Positions 19,622 to 28,840 are shown, counted from the first letter of the stretch. The stretch: DNA of 64,000 nucleotides from Acidovorax sp. HDW3 (GCF_011303755.1 NZ_CP049885.1:2462001-2526000); one strand, 5' to 3'. Made by a program: numbers and translations. The notes: a model not told the origin generated them from the sequence alone.

Positions 19622-21366
19622 AGCGGCTCCTCTACCGGGTTGGCCACGATTTGCGGACGCACCGCCATATCCGGGGCCACGCCCATCATGCGCAGCGTTT
19701 GCTGCACGACTTCACTGAACACGGGGGCGGCAACGGCGCCGCCATAAATCACGCCGTTGCTGGGCTCATCGACCATGACGGCGACGATGATGCGCGGGTT
19801 GTCGATCGGCGCCATGCCGGTGAACCAGGCGCGGTACTTGCCGGCGGCGTAGCCTTTGCCGGCCTGCTTGCGCGCGGTACCGGACTTGCCGCCCACCGAG
19901 TAGCCCACGGTCTGCGCCTTTTGCCCGGTGCCGCCGGGGCCGGCAGCCATCTGCAGCATCTTGCGCACGGCCTCGGCGGTGCTGGGCGAGAACACCGGCA
20001 CGCCCACCGCCGGCTGCTCGCTCTTGAGCATGGTGGCGGGGATGACCTTGCCGTCGTTGGCAAACACGGTGTAGGAGCGCGCCATCTGCACCAGGCTGGC
20101 CGACAGGCCGTAGCCGTAGGACATGGTGGCCTGCTCGATCGGGCGCCAGGTTTTGTAAGGCCGCAGGCGCCCACCAACGGCGCCGGGGAAGCCAATCTGC
20201 GGCTTCTGCCCAAAGCCGACGGCAGAGAACGTCTCCCACATCTCGCGCGCCGGCATTTGCATGGCGATCTTGGTGGTGCCGACGTTGCTGGATTTTTGGA
20301 TGACGCCTTCGACCGTCAACGCGCCGTAGTTGTGCGTGTCCGAGATGGTCGAACCCGTGAGGGTAAAGCGCCCCGGCGCGGTATCAATAATGGTCTGCGG
20401 CTTGACGCGCCCGGTCTCCAGCGCCAGGCCGATGGTGATGGGCTTCATGGTCGAGCCGGGCTCGAAGGTATCGGTGATAGCGCGGTTACGCAGCTGTTCA
20501 CCGCTCAGATTCTGGCGATGATCGGGGTCGTAACTGGGGTAGTTGGCCAGCGCCAGCAGCTCGCCGGTCTGGGCATCGAGCACCACCACACTGCCTGCCT
20601 TGGCCTTGTGCAGCTGCACCTGGTCGCGCAACTTTTGGTAAGCGAAGAACTGCACTTTGGAGTCGATGGCCAATTGCAAATCCCGGCCATCGACCGGCGG
20701 CACCTCATCACCCACACCCTCGACCACCCGCCCCATGCGGTCCTTGATGACGCGGCGCGAACCGGGCTTGCCGGCGAGCTGCTGGTCAAAGGCCAGCTCC
20801 ATGCCTTCCTGGCCGTGGTCTTCGACGTTGGTGAAGCCGACCACGTGCGCCGCCGATTCGCCCTCGGGGTACTCGCGCTTGTATTCCTTGCGCAGGTAGA
20901 TGCCCTTGATGCCCAGGGCCATGATCTGCTGGCCCACATCCCAGTCGAGCTGGCGCTTGAGCCACATGAAGGTCTTGTCGTCCTCGGCCATCTTCGTCAC
21001 CAAGGTGGGCAGCGACATGCCCAGCAGGCGCGCCAATTCCTTGAGCTGGGCACGCACCGCCGGCTCGTCCTCCTCCACATCCTCAGGAATGGCCCAGATG
21101 CTGGCCGCTGGCACGCTCGATGCCAGGATCAGGCCGTTGCGGTCGAAAATTTTGCCCCGGTGCGCCGGCAGCTCCAGCGTGCGCACAAAGCGCACCGTGC
21201 CCTGGCGCTGGTAAAAATCGTTGCTGAACACCTGCACATAGGCTGCGCGCACGCCCAGGCCCAAAAAGCCGATGGCGATGAAGATCACCGCCCAGCGGCT
21301 GCGCGAGACGGGAGTCTTGCTGTCGAGCAGCGGGGTGGAGGTGTAGCTGACGCCGCGCCGGCTCAT
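19618..21366 (-). CDS. ftsI: Septal peptidoglycan transpeptidase FtsI (PBP3)
   Basis: FtsI is the monofunctional class B penicillin-binding protein that cross-links septal peptidoglycan with FtsW. The 582-residue protein has a short cytoplasmic start and one membrane segment at about residues 24-44 (WAVIFIAIGFLGLGVRAAYV). Next come the PBP dimerisation domain (RGKIFDRNG) and the transpeptidase domain with the catalytic SxxK in FEPGSTMKP, SSN in KSSNVG and KSGT in GGKSGTARK. The start [10 protein letters not shown] overlaps the ftsL stop as ATGA. The frame stays open upstream but is a shadow there. Confidence 0.97.
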   Translation of the reverse strand: MSRRGVSYTSTPLLDSKTPVSRSRWAVIFIAIGFLGLGVRAAYVQVFSNDFYQRQGTVRFVRTLELPAHRGKIFDRNGLILASSVPAASIWAIPEDVEEDEPAVRAQLKELARLLGMSLPTLVTKMAEDDKTFMWLKRQLDWDVGQQIMALGIKGIYLRKEYKREYPEGESAAHVVGFTNVEDHGQEGMELAFDQQLAGKPGSRRVIKDRMGRVVEGVGDEVPPVDGRDLQLAIDSKVQFFAYQKLRDQVQLHKAKAGSVVVLDAQTGELLALANYPSYDPDHRQNLSGEQLRNRAITDTFEPGSTMKPITIGLALETGRVKPQTIIDTAPGRFTLTGSTISDTHNYGALTVEGVIQKSSNVGTTKIAMQMPAREMWETFSAVGFGQKPQIGFPGAVGGRLRPYKTWRPIEQATMSYGYGLSASLVQMARSYTVFANDGKVIPATMLKSEQPAVGVPVFSPSTAEAVRKMLQMAAGPGGTGQKAQTVGYSVGGKSGTARKQAGKGYAAGKYRAWFTGMAPIDNPRIIVAVMVDEPSNGVIYGGAVAAPVFSEVVQQTLRMMGVAPDMAVRPQIVANPVEEPL

Positions 21367-21644
21367 GGTTGCGCTCCTGCAACGCTGTCGCTCACGTAGA
21401 GCGAAATGGCGGGCGTGGCGGTGCGCATCTGCAGCTTGTCGCGGGCGATTTTTTCCACCCGCAGCGGCGTCGCCTGGGCGCGCTTTTCCACCAGCAGGCG
21501 CTGGTGCTCGGTTTCGAGCTGGCGCGACTCGGCGCGGGCGCGGTCGAGCTGGGTGTAGAGCAGACGCGAGTCGTACTGCATCCGCACCAGATACATGGCG
21601 CTGGCAATCACGGCCAGCAGCAGCACCAGGTTCAGACGGATCAC
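21363..21644 (-). CDS. ftsL: Cell division protein FtsL
   Basis: FtsL is a small bitopic membrane protein that forms the FtsQLB complex through a periplasmic coiled coil. The 93-residue protein has a membrane segment at residues 3-22 ([20 protein letters not shown]) followed by a heptad-like helix ([24 protein letters not shown]). FtsL sequences diverge greatly, so the position between rsmH and ftsI is the main evidence. It overlaps both neighbours by four bases. Confidence 0.93.
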   Translation of the reverse strand: MIRLNLVLLLAVIASAMYLVRMQYDSRLLYTQLDRARAESRQLETEHQRLLVEKRAQATPLRVEKIARDKLQMRTATPAISLYVSDSVAGAQP

Positions 21645-22570
21645 CCCGCCACCTCGGTGCGTTCGGCCACGCGCATGACGGCGCTGCGCGCACGCGGGTT
21701 GGCCGCCACTTCAGCCGCCGAGGGCTTGATGCGCTCCAGGGCCTTGAGGCGCATGGGCTGGGGCGGGGCAAACGGTGCGCGCCGGTCGTACACCTCTTTG
21801 GAATGCTGAGCGATGAACTGCTTGACGATGCGGTCTTCGAGCGAGTGAAAGCTGATGACCACCAGCCGCCCACCCGGGCGCAGCACCTTCAGGGACGCGG
21901 CGAGCGCCTGCTGCAGCTCTTCGAGTTCGGCATTGATGAAAATCCGAAAAGCCTGGAAGGTGCGCGTGGCCGGGTTTTGGCCGGCCTCGCGGGTCTTGAC
22001 GACGCCAGCCACGAGCTCGGCCAGCTCGGCAGTGCCTGTGATGGGGCCGCGCTCCTGGCGTCGCGCAACAATCGCCTTTGCAATGGGGCCAGCAAACCGC
22101 TCCTCGCCGTATTCACGTATCACCTCCGCAATCTGCGCCATCTCGGCCTGGGCCAGCCAATCGGCCACGCTCTGGCCGCGCGTGGTGTCCATGCGCATAT
22201 CGAGCGGGCCATCGAAACGAAAACTGAAACCGCGCTCGGGCGCGTCGATCTGCGGCGAGCTGACGCCGATGTCCATCAAGATGCCGTCGGCAAAGCCCGC
22301 CGGCAGCGTGTCCAGGTGGCGAAAGCCCTCGTGGCGAATGGCAAAGCGGGCGTCGTCGATGCGCGCGGCGGCGGCAATCGCCTCAGGGTCTTTGTCAAAG
22401 GCCAGCAGGCGCGCTTCGGGCCCGAGCTGCTGCAGGATGCGGCGCGAATGCCCGCCCCGGCCAAAGGTGGCGTCAATCCACTGCCCGCCGGGCTGCGCCG
22501 GAGCGCCGCCCAGCAGGGCGTTGACGGCCTCGTCGAGCAATACCGTGACATGGTGCAAGGGCTGGTTCAT
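21641..22570 (-). CDS. rsmH: 16S rRNA (cytosine-1402 N4)-methyltransferase RsmH
   Basis: RsmH (MraW) methylates N4 of C1402 in the ribosomal P site. The 309-residue protein has the N-terminal [14 protein letters not shown], the SAM-binding region [14 protein letters not shown] and [11 protein letters not shown], and near the end [16 protein letters not shown] and [13 protein letters not shown]. It is the second gene of the dcw cluster, eight bases after mraZ, and its stop overlaps ftsL. Confidence 0.97.
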   Translation of the reverse strand: MNQPLHHVTVLLDEAVNALLGGAPAQPGGQWIDATFGRGGHSRRILQQLGPEARLLAFDKDPEAIAAAARIDDARFAIRHEGFRHLDTLPAGFADGILMDIGVSSPQIDAPERGFSFRFDGPLDMRMDTTRGQSVADWLAQAEMAQIAEVIREYGEERFAGPIAKAIVARRQERGPITGTAELAELVAGVVKTREAGQNPATRTFQAFRIFINAELEELQQALAASLKVLRPGGRLVVISFHSLEDRIVKQFIAQHSKEVYDRRAPFAPPQPMRLKALERIKPSAAEVAANPRARSAVMRVAERTEVAG

Positions 22571-22578
22571 CTTCGCCC

Positions 22579-23007
22579 TCAGAACGAAAAATCTTTAAAA
22601 ACATCCGGCATCTCGGCCTGCATGGCCTGTGCCTCCTTGGCGTCGTAAGTGGCTTTGTCCCAGAGCTCGAAGTACTCGCCCATGCCCAGCAGCACCGCCT
22701 CCTTGCTCAGGCCGGCGGCCTGGCGCAGCTCGGGCGCGACGAGCAGGCGGCCCGTGCCGTCCATCTCCACGTCCATGGCGTTGCCCAGGAAGATGCGCTT
22801 CCACCAATGCGCCTGCATCGGCAGCTTGGCAATGCGCTCGCGGAACTGCTCCCAGGCCGGGCGCGGGAACACCATCAGGCAGCCGTCGGGGTGCTTGGTG
22901 AGCGTGAGCTGGCCCTGCGCCTGCTGCGCCAGGGCGTCACGATGCCGGGTCGGCACAGACAGCCGCCCCTTCGCATCCAGACTCAACGATGACGCTCCTT
23001 GAAACAC
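22579..23007 (-). CDS. mraZ: Transcriptional regulator MraZ
   Basis: MraZ is an AbrB-fold protein that binds repeats ahead of its own gene and represses the dcw operon. The 142-residue protein has two AbrB halves, each with the DxxGR motif: [15 protein letters not shown] (residues about 9-23) and [15 protein letters not shown] (about 80-94). The start codon is GTG. A good AAGGAG lies inside codons 3-5 and would point to a TTG start, but that would cut off the conserved MFQGA, so GTG is kept. The operator described below lies 58-93 bases upstream. Confidence 0.97.
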   Translation of the reverse strand: MFQGASSLSLDAKGRLSVPTRHRDALAQQAQGQLTLTKHPDGCLMVFPRPAWEQFRERIAKLPMQAHWWKRIFLGNAMDVEMDGTGRLLVAPELRQAAGLSKEAVLLGMGEYFELWDKATYDAKEAQAMQAEMPDVFKDFSF

Positions 23008-23064
23008 AGAGATTGCTTTCCGCCTTGTTGGCCTCCCTCGCGGCCCTGTTGCGGGGCCGTGGCG

Positions 23065-23100
23065 GCACTTTTCACCACTTCATTGCACTTTCTTCCACTG
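23065..23100 (-). promoter_or_regulatory. MraZ operator: four direct repeats at 10-bp spacing
   Basis: On the minus strand the sequence reads AGTGGAAGAA, AGTGCAATGA, AGTGGTGAAA, AGTGC: four AGTG[G/C] boxes spaced exactly ten bases apart. MraZ of E. coli and other bacteria is known to bind short G-rich direct repeats with this period, so the boxes are most likely the autoregulatory operator of the dcw cluster. Confidence 0.8.
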
Positions 23101-23120
23101 TAGCAGGAAAACGTCATAAG

Positions 23121-23137
23121 GGGGATTACGCATCCCC
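23121..23137. other. Short palindrome upstream of the mraZ operator
   Basis: GGGGAT, five bases, ATCCCC. It lies about 20 bases upstream of the MraZ boxes in the likely promoter region and could be a second operator half-site pair. No regulator is known to me. Confidence 0.3.
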
Positions 23138-23187
23138 AAGGTTTTGCAATGGAATCAAGGACTTAGGGCCACAAAAGCAGCCCCGAA

Positions 23188-23227
23188 GAAAAACAAAAAA
23201 CCTTGCCCAGTAGACACTTAGGCAAGG
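23188..23227 (-). terminator. Intrinsic terminator of hslVU
   Basis: CCTTGCC (23201-23207) pairs with GGCAAGG (23221-23227). On the minus strand the hairpin is followed by TTTTTTGTTTTTC. It lies about 50 bases after the hslU stop and isolates hslVU from the mraZ promoter. Confidence 0.75.
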
Positions 23228-23273
23228 CTATGGATGTGAATCCTTCAAACCCCAGGGCGGGTTTTCTCGGGGC

Positions 23274-24590
23274 TCAGAGGATGAAGCGCGACAGGTCTTC
23301 GTCCTGGCTCAATGTATCCAGACGTTTGTTTACATAGTCTGCATCTATGACGATCGTCTGCCCCGACAGCCCGGTGGCGCCAAAGCTGATCTCGTCGAGC
23401 AAGCGCTCCATGACGGTGGCCAGGCGGCGCGCGCCGATGTTCTCGGTGCGCTCGTTGACGTCAAAGGCGATCTGCGCCAGGCGCGTGATGCCCTCGGGCG
23501 TGAAATCAAGCTGCACGCCTTCGGTCGCCAGCAGCGCCTGGTACTGCTTGACCAGGCTGGCATGGGTTTGCGTCAGGATGGCCTCAAAGTCTTGCACCGA
23601 GAGCGAGCCCAGCTCGACACGGATCGGAAAGCGCCCCTGCAGCTCCGGGATCAGGTCACTGGGCTTGGCCAGGTGAAACGCGCCCGAGGCAATGAACAGG
23701 ATGTGGTCGGTCTTGACCATGCCATATTTGGTGGACACCGTCGTGCCCTCGACCAGCGGCAGCAGGTCGCGCTGCACGCCCTGGCGCGAGACTTCGGCGC
23801 CGCCCGCCTCCTGGCGCGACGCGACTTTGTCGATCTCGTCGATGAAGACGATGCCGTTTTGCTCCATGTTGGCGAGGGCGCGGGTTTTGATCTCTTCCTC
23901 GTTCACCAGCTTGGCCGCCTCCTCGTCGGTCAGCAGCTTCAGAGCCTCGGCGATCTTGAGCTTGCGCGTGCGGCGTTTTTCCTGCCCCATCTGACTGAAC
24001 ATGCCGCGCAGCTGCTCGGCCATTTCCTCCATGCCCTGCGGGCCCATGATCTCGACCTGCGGGCGCGCGTCGGCAAGGTCGATTTCAATGTCCTTGTCGG
24101 CCAGCTGGCCCTCACGCAGCTTCTTGCGGAACACCTGGCGCGCGGTGCTGTCCGTGGCCGCCTCGCCGGTGCGCGCAGGCGGGATGAGGACGTCGAGGAT
24201 GCGCTCCTCGGCCGCATCTTCGGCGTGGGCGCGCTTTTTCTTCATCTCCTGCTCGCGCAGCTGCTTGACCGCCACCTCGGCCAGGTCGCGGATGATGGCG
24301 TCCACGTCCTTGCCGACGTAGCCGACCTCGGTGAACTTGGTGGCTTCGACCTTGATGAAGGGCGCATCGGCCAGGCGCGCCAGGCGGCGCGCGATCTCGG
24401 TCTTGCCGACGCCGGTGGGGCCGATCATGAGGATGTTCTTGGGCGTGATCTCGGCGCGCAGGCCGGCATCGACCTGCTGGCGGCGCCAGCGGTTGCGCAG
24501 CGCAATCGCCACAGCACGCTTGGCCGCCTGCTGGCCGACGATGTGGCGGTCGAGTTCAGAGACGATTTCCGGGGGGGTCATGGAGGACAT
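23274..24590 (-). CDS. hslU: ATP-dependent protease ATPase subunit HslU
   Basis: HslU (ClpY) is the AAA+ unfoldase that feeds substrates to the HslV peptidase. The protein has [30 protein letters not shown] at its start, Walker [14 protein letters not shown] (residues about 56-68), Walker [13 protein letters not shown], the sensor region and the C-terminal tail LSRFIL that inserts into HslV. The start MSSMTPPE matches the family; a TTG six bases upstream is less likely. The hslV gene is upstream with a dispersed element in the 66-bp gap. Confidence 0.97.
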   Translation of the reverse strand: MSSMTPPEIVSELDRHIVGQQAAKRAVAIALRNRWRRQQVDAGLRAEITPKNILMIGPTGVGKTEIARRLARLADAPFIKVEATKFTEVGYVGKDVDAIIRDLAEVAVKQLREQEMKKKRAHAEDAAEERILDVLIPPARTGEAATDSTARQVFRKKLREGQLADKDIEIDLADARPQVEIMGPQGMEEMAEQLRGMFSQMGQEKRRTRKLKIAEALKLLTDEEAAKLVNEEEIKTRALANMEQNGIVFIDEIDKVASRQEAGGAEVSRQGVQRDLLPLVEGTTVSTKYGMVKTDHILFIASGAFHLAKPSDLIPELQGRFPIRVELGSLSVQDFEAILTQTHASLVKQYQALLATEGVQLDFTPEGITRLAQIAFDVNERTENIGARRLATVMERLLDEISFGATGLSGQTIVIDADYVNKRLDTLSQDEDLSRFIL

Positions 24591-24598
24591 ATTCAAAC

Positions 24599-24656
24599 CA
24601 AAACAGGCTCTAGCGCTTATCAGACAAGCGCAAGCAGCTATTAAAATGATAGCAAA
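24599..24656 (-). repeat. Dispersed element, copy between hslV and hslU
   Basis: On the minus strand: TTTGCTATCATTTTAATAGC, TGCTTGCGCTTG, a short loop, ATAAGCGCTAGAGCC and TGTTTT. This is a nearly full-length copy. It fills almost the whole hslV-hslU gap, and its hairpin could modulate read-through into hslU. Confidence 0.8.
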
Positions 24657-25205
24657 TCAAAGTATTTCGATGGTGTGATGCATGTTGGTGTAAATGCACA
24701 GCTCACCGGCAATCTCCAGCGACTTTTTCACAATCTCGGCCGCTGGCAGCTCGGTGTTGTTCAGCAGCGCCTTGGCCGCCGAATGGGCGTAGGCGCCGCC
24801 CGAGCCGATGGCGACGATGCCCTGCTCGGGTTCGAGCACGTCGCCGTTGCCGGTGATGATGAGCGAGGCGCTGGCGTCGGCCACGGCCAGCATGGCCTCC
24901 AAGCGACGCAGCACGCGGTCGGTGCGCCAATCTTTGGTGAGTTCGATGGCGGCGCGTGTCAGGTGGCCCTGGTGTTTTTCCAGCTTGGCTTCAAAACGCT
25001 CGAACAGCGTGAAGGCATCGGCCGTGGCGCCGGCAAAACCGGCCAGCACCTTGCCATGGTAGAGCCGGCGCACTTTGCGCGCGCTGCCCTTGACGACGAT
25101 GTGGCCCAGGGTGACCTGGCCGTCGCCGCCGATGGCGACTTGAACGCTGCCGTCCGCCAAGGTGCGGCGGACGCTGAGGATGGTGGTGCCGTGAAACTGT
25201 TCCAT
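24657..25205 (-). CDS. hslV: ATP-dependent protease peptidase subunit HslV
   Basis: HslV (ClpQ) forms the double-hexamer threonine peptidase of the HslUV protease. The 182-residue precursor begins MEQFHG followed by TTILSVRR. Cleavage before the first Thr gives the catalytic N-terminal threonine. The conserved [17 protein letters not shown] and [15 protein letters not shown] blocks are all present. A gene for a STAS-like protein lies about 50 bases downstream of its promoter side, read in the same direction. Confidence 0.97.
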   Translation of the reverse strand: MEQFHGTTILSVRRTLADGSVQVAIGGDGQVTLGHIVVKGSARKVRRLYHGKVLAGFAGATADAFTLFERFEAKLEKHQGHLTRAAIELTKDWRTDRVLRRLEAMLAVADASASLIITGNGDVLEPEQGIVAIGSGGAYAHSAAKALLNNTELPAAEIVKKSLEIAGELCIYTNMHHTIEIL

Positions 25206-25255
25206 AGCCGCCGCAAATGGGGGCGACTACCGGTTTTCACAAGGGGCGACGGCGC

Positions 25256-26962
25256 CTAATTCTTGCGCGGCACGATCCAGGCGTGCTCGTTGATGCCGAT
25301 GACGTTGAACAGCACCGCCACCAAACGATGCAGGTTGATGAACTGCACCGCCTGGCCCGCCGCCTGCTGCTCGGCCGCCCAGTTGAGCACCGAGCCAGCA
25401 GCCGGAAAATCAACGCGCACGAGTTGCTCGCAGCCGATCAACAGGGGCTGCCCCGGCTTGACCAGCGCCAACAGCGGCGCCAGCAGCGGCTCGGCGTCGC
25501 CCTCGATCACGCCCGACAGGCGCGGGCGCGGGGCTTCGGGCTCCTGCAAGAGCGCCGAGGGGGAAAACTGCGACTCTTGCAACAAGCTCTCGGGCGCCGG
25601 CGCTGCCCCCGCCTGGCCCGATACCTGGCCGTCGTCGCCGGCGTAGCTGCAGCGCGGCACGACCCAGGAAGGCGGCGAGACTTCGTAGGTGACGCAGTAA
25701 TCGAGCGCCACCATTTCAAACTCGTCGAGCGCCCCCATCAGGCGCAGCGCCGCCATGCGCAAATGCCACCAATCGGTGTGCTGCGCGCGCTCGCCCGAGA
25801 CGGTTTTGCTCTGCAGCAGACTGGCCAGCGCCTCCACACCGTTGAACTGCAGCTGCACGTCCTGGTCAGCCCACTGGCCCATGAGCTTGGTCAGCGCCGG
25901 CAGGGCGGCTTCGTCGATGGTCATGAGCCGCGCCCAGTTGAGCGTCCACGGCGCTGCGGCGCGGGCGAGCGTGGCCTGCAAGGCGGCAATCGACTGCAAG
26001 GTCAAGGCCCCCGGCGCGCTCCAGCTAAAACTGCGCGCCGGCACGGCAGGGACCGCATCGGTGCTGGCCGGCGCAGCCGCTGCGCCCAACTGCTCGGGCA
26101 GCGAAAACCACAGCGGCGCCGAACGGCTAAAACGCGCCGCAAAATCAAGCGACAGGGCCTCGAAAGGCTCGCGCAGGCCGGTGGCGCGGTACAGGTCGAA
26201 CAGCGTCATCCAGATATCGAATTGCTGCTGCGGATCGTCCTGCTGGTGCTGGGCCAGCACCTCTTTGAGCCCCGCCTCGGCGCCCTCGTGGTCGCCGCTG
26301 GCAAAGCGAATGGCTGCCTCTTCCAGATCGGGCTCGTGCACAAACACCTCCGGTTCAGCGGGGGGGGGCGGCGCCACAGTGGCCACCGGGGACGGCGCCG
26401 GGGATGGCACCAGGGGGGGGGCCGCCGGTGCCGATGACCGGCCAGGCGCTGCCTGGGCCGCTTCTTCGGTAAACAGCGGCTGCACCGTCGCCGGCATGGC
26501 GGCGATGGTGGACAGCGGCGCTGTCGATAAAAACGGGGCGGTGATCGGCTCAGAAGGCAACGACATTGGCGCCGTGCTGCCCATGCCGGTGGTGGGCTTG
26601 TTTTTCCACCACTGCTGTGACATCTGCGCCTCGATCTCGTCGATCTTTTTGAGCGTGACGGCGCGCTCGCCGGGCGAGGTCATGCTGCTTTGGAAGAACG
26701 AGGGGCGCGCCATCGGGTCTTCGGTGCGCTGGCTGGCAACGCTGCCGCGCTGGCGCAGCTTGCGCAGCTGGTCGAACTCGCGCTTGCGCACGAAATCGTT
26801 GCGGCGCTTGCGCTCGATCATTTCCTTGAGCATTTGCTTGCTGTACTGGCTCTCGCGCTCGGCTTCGATGTTGTCGAGCTCGGTCCAGTTGACGGTCGGG
26901 TTGCGTACAAAGCGCACCATCTTCGACAGCAAACCACCGGCGTTGGGTTCTTCCTGGCTCAT
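25256..26962 (-). CDS. Unknown 568-residue protein with two STAS-like segments
   Basis: The protein has no signal peptide. Residues 1-110 are charged and helical (ERKRRNDFVRKREFDQLRKL). Residues about 110-205 form a Pro/Ala-rich linker, and about 205-275 a helical repeat-like region (EEAAIRFASGDHEGAEAGLK). Two segments of alternating strands and helices resemble the STAS/anti-sigma-antagonist fold: about 315-385 (ALTLQSIAALQATL, WARLMTIDEAALPAL) and about 480-565 (LSGVIEGDAEPLLAPLLALV, LIGCEQLVRVDFPAAGSVLNW). The usual phosphorylated Ser/Thr (DxSG) is not seen. It is the first gene upstream of hslV on the same strand. I infer a cytoplasmic scaffold; the function is unknown. Confidence 0.8.
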   Translation of the reverse strand: MSQEEPNAGGLLSKMVRFVRNPTVNWTELDNIEAERESQYSKQMLKEMIERKRRNDFVRKREFDQLRKLRQRGSVASQRTEDPMARPSFFQSSMTSPGERAVTLKKIDEIEAQMSQQWWKNKPTTGMGSTAPMSLPSEPITAPFLSTAPLSTIAAMPATVQPLFTEEAAQAAPGRSSAPAAPPLVPSPAPSPVATVAPPPPAEPEVFVHEPDLEEAAIRFASGDHEGAEAGLKEVLAQHQQDDPQQQFDIWMTLFDLYRATGLREPFEALSLDFAARFSRSAPLWFSLPEQLGAAAAPASTDAVPAVPARSFSWSAPGALTLQSIAALQATLARAAAPWTLNWARLMTIDEAALPALTKLMGQWADQDVQLQFNGVEALASLLQSKTVSGERAQHTDWWHLRMAALRLMGALDEFEMVALDYCVTYEVSPPSWVVPRCSYAGDDGQVSGQAGAAPAPESLLQESQFSPSALLQEPEAPRPRLSGVIEGDAEPLLAPLLALVKPGQPLLIGCEQLVRVDFPAAGSVLNWAAEQQAAGQAVQFINLHRLVAVLFNVIGINEHAWIVPRKN

Positions 26963-27012
26963 AGTTCAGCAGCTCCCCTTGCGGCCACGCACGGTGGCCG
27001 CATGGCGCGATC

Positions 27013-27504
27013 TCAGTCCCCAAACATTTTTTGCTTCAGCTCGCGCCGCTGCTGCGCTTCGAGCGAGAGCGTGGCCGTGGGTCGCGCGAGCAGGCGGCCC
27101 ACGCCAATGGGCTCGCCGGTTTCGTCGCAGTAGCCGTAGTCGCCAGCGTCGATGCGGGCGATGGATTGCTCGATTTTCTTGAGCAGCTTGCGCTCGCGGT
27201 CGCGCGTGCGCAGCTCCAGGGCGTGTTCTTCTTCAATGGTGGCGCGGTCGGCCGGGTCGGGCACCACCACGGTGTCTTCGCGCAGGTGCTCGGTGGTTTC
27301 ACCGGCGTTGTTGTGCATGTCCTGTTTGAGCTGCACGAGTTTGTGGCGGAAGAACGCCATCTGCTTCTCGTTCATGTACTCGTCATCGGGCATGGCGAGG
27401 ACTTCTTCATCCGTCAGTTCCTCCGCGCTTTTGGTCTTCCACTGGTTGGCCAGCTTGGGATCGCGCTTGGCGGGGACGGGCTTGGCTTGCAAGGTCGTAG
27501 GCAT
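27013..27504 (-). CDS. dksA: RNA polymerase-binding transcription factor DksA, cysteine-poor form
   Basis: DksA enters the secondary channel of RNA polymerase and, with ppGpp, tunes rRNA and amino-acid promoters. The 163-residue protein has the coiled-coil region with the conserved acidic tip (VPDPADRATIEEEHALELRTRDRERKL) and the C-terminal globular domain. In E. coli this domain has four zinc cysteines. Here the pattern is CDETGEPIGVGRLLARPTATLSLEAQQR, with only one Cys (about 126), so zinc binding by the usual finger is impossible. This form is known in several proteobacterial lines. The start MPTTLQAK was chosen by homology; the frame stays open far upstream. Confidence 0.95.
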   Translation of the reverse strand: MPTTLQAKPVPAKRDPKLANQWKTKSAEELTDEEVLAMPDDEYMNEKQMAFFRHKLVQLKQDMHNNAGETTEHLREDTVVVPDPADRATIEEEHALELRTRDRERKLLKKIEQSIARIDAGDYGYCDETGEPIGVGRLLARPTATLSLEAQQRRELKQKMFGD

Positions 27505-27657
27505 GGTATTTATAGGTCGCTGGCGGCGAGGGCTAAGCGCCTCGCCAGTGCCAAGCATGGTACGGTCAATCGGGCCAAACGGGAAGATGCCCGGGCAGAA
27601 GCGCGCAGGGGCTCGGGGCCAGGGAGGGCCAGCCTGCGCGGCGGCGCGATTGTAGCC

Positions 27658-27685
27658 AGCCCTGGGGGCGCTGGGCCCCAGGGCT
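27658..27685. other. Hairpin between the COG0523 gene and dksA
   Basis: AGCCCTGGGG pairs perfectly with CCCCAGGGCT around an eight-base loop, 30-58 bases after the COG0523 stop. There is no T-run. The remaining bases up to the dksA start show no other feature apart from TATAAA five bases before its ATG. Confidence 0.45.
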
Positions 27686-27715
27686 GCGGTCAATGCACCA
27701 TAAATGCCTGCTGGT

Positions 27716-28750
27716 TTACACCAAGCACTGCAGCAAACCCTGCTCCAGGATGTCGCGCGGCAGGTCGATGCCGATGAACACCATCTTGCTCAGGCGCTCT
27801 TCATCGGCGCCCCACTGCGGCCCCAGGTCGCTGCCCATGAGCTGGTGCACGCCCTGGAAGATCACCTTGCGCTCGGTGCCCTTCATGTGCAGCACGCCCT
27901 TGTAGCGCAACATGCGCGGGCCATAGACGTTGACGATGGCGCCCAGAAAATCTTCGAGCTTGGCCGGGTCGAACGGCTGGCGGGCGCGAAAGACAAAGCT
28001 CTTGACGTCGTCGTCATGATGGTGGTGGTGCAGGTGCTGGCAATGCGGGCCGTGTTCATACCCGTGTTCATGGCCATGGTCAGTGCCTTCGCCACCCTGC
28101 AAAAAGTCCGGATCAATGTCGAGCCGGGCATTGAGATTGAAGCCGCGCAAGTCCAGCACCCGCGCCAGCGGCACCTGGCCGAAGTGCACCGCCTCGATGG
28201 GCGCGCGCGGGTTCATGTGCTTCAAGCGGTGCGTGAGTGCCTGCACCTCCTCGGCGCTCACCAGGTCGGTCTTGGAGAGAAAAATCTGGTCGGCAAAGCC
28301 CACCTGGCGGCGCGCCTCCTGGCGCTCGTCGAGCTGCTGGTTGGCGTGCTTGGCGTCCACCACGGTGATGATGGAATCGACCAGATACGTCTCGGCAATC
28401 TCGTCGTCCATGAAAAACGTTTGCACCACCGGGCCGGGGTCGGCCAGGCCGGTGGTTTCGATCACCACGCGATCAAAATTGAGCAGGCCCTTGCGCCGCT
28501 TGGCTGCGAGCAGCTGCAGCGTCTCGCGCAGGTCTTCGCGGATGGTGCAGCAGATGCAGCCGTTGCTCATCTGCACGATCTGCTCCTGGCTGTCGGTCAC
28601 CAGAATGTCGTTGTCGATATTTTCGGCGCCGAACTCGTTTTCGATCACCGCAATTTTTTGCCCGTGGGCCTCGGTCAGCACACGCTTGAGCAGCGTCGTC
28701 TTGCCCGCGCCAAGAAAGCCTGTGAGGATGGTTGCTGGGATTTGCGCCAT
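27716..28750 (-). CDS. COG0523 (CobW/YjiA-type) G3E GTPase, probable metallochaperone
   Basis: The 344-residue protein has Walker A GFLGAGKTTLLKR, the metal-binding CxCC motif in NGCICCTIREDL, Walker B-like ETTGLADPGP, and the SKTDL guanine-specificity motif. A His-rich loop follows (DHGHEHGYEHGPHCQHLHHH, about residues 240-262), then the CobW C-terminal domain. The family hands zinc, cobalt or other metals to client proteins. The His-rich loop favours zinc, but the metal is inferred. The ATG at 28750 is preferred over a TTG nine bases upstream. The next gene downstream on the same strand is the zinc-finger-less dksA. Confidence 0.93.
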   Translation of the reverse strand: MAQIPATILTGFLGAGKTTLLKRVLTEAHGQKIAVIENEFGAENIDNDILVTDSQEQIVQMSNGCICCTIREDLRETLQLLAAKRRKGLLNFDRVVIETTGLADPGPVVQTFFMDDEIAETYLVDSIITVVDAKHANQQLDERQEARRQVGFADQIFLSKTDLVSAEEVQALTHRLKHMNPRAPIEAVHFGQVPLARVLDLRGFNLNARLDIDPDFLQGGEGTDHGHEHGYEHGPHCQHLHHHHHDDDVKSFVFRARQPFDPAKLEDFLGAIVNVYGPRMLRYKGVLHMKGTERKVIFQGVHQLMGSDLGPQWGADEERLSKMVFIGIDLPRDILEQGLLQCLV

Positions 28751-28808
28751 GGGAGTCAATCTTCACCAAAAACAGACGCTGGCAAAGCGGCTGCAAAGCC
28801 CGCCGTGC

Positions 28809-28837
28809 CAGCGCCAGAAGCTATCATTTTTAGAGCG
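28809..28837 (-). repeat. Dispersed element, partial copy upstream of the COG0523 gene
   Basis: On the minus strand: CTCTAAAAATGATAGCTTCT, then GGCGCTGG. It keeps the left half and part of the core. It lies between the 76-residue gene and the COG0523 gene. Confidence 0.5.
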
Positions 28838-28840
28838 AAT

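Noticed and set aside
24599-24656. Treating the hslV-hslU gap as a normal terminator only
   Set aside because: The sequence matches the dispersed element along its full length, and hslU needs read-through from hslV, so a plain terminator does not explain it.
28751-28840. A Zur operator ahead of the COG0523 gene
   Set aside because: The AT-rich stretch there is a partial copy of the dispersed element; no Zur-type palindrome was seen.
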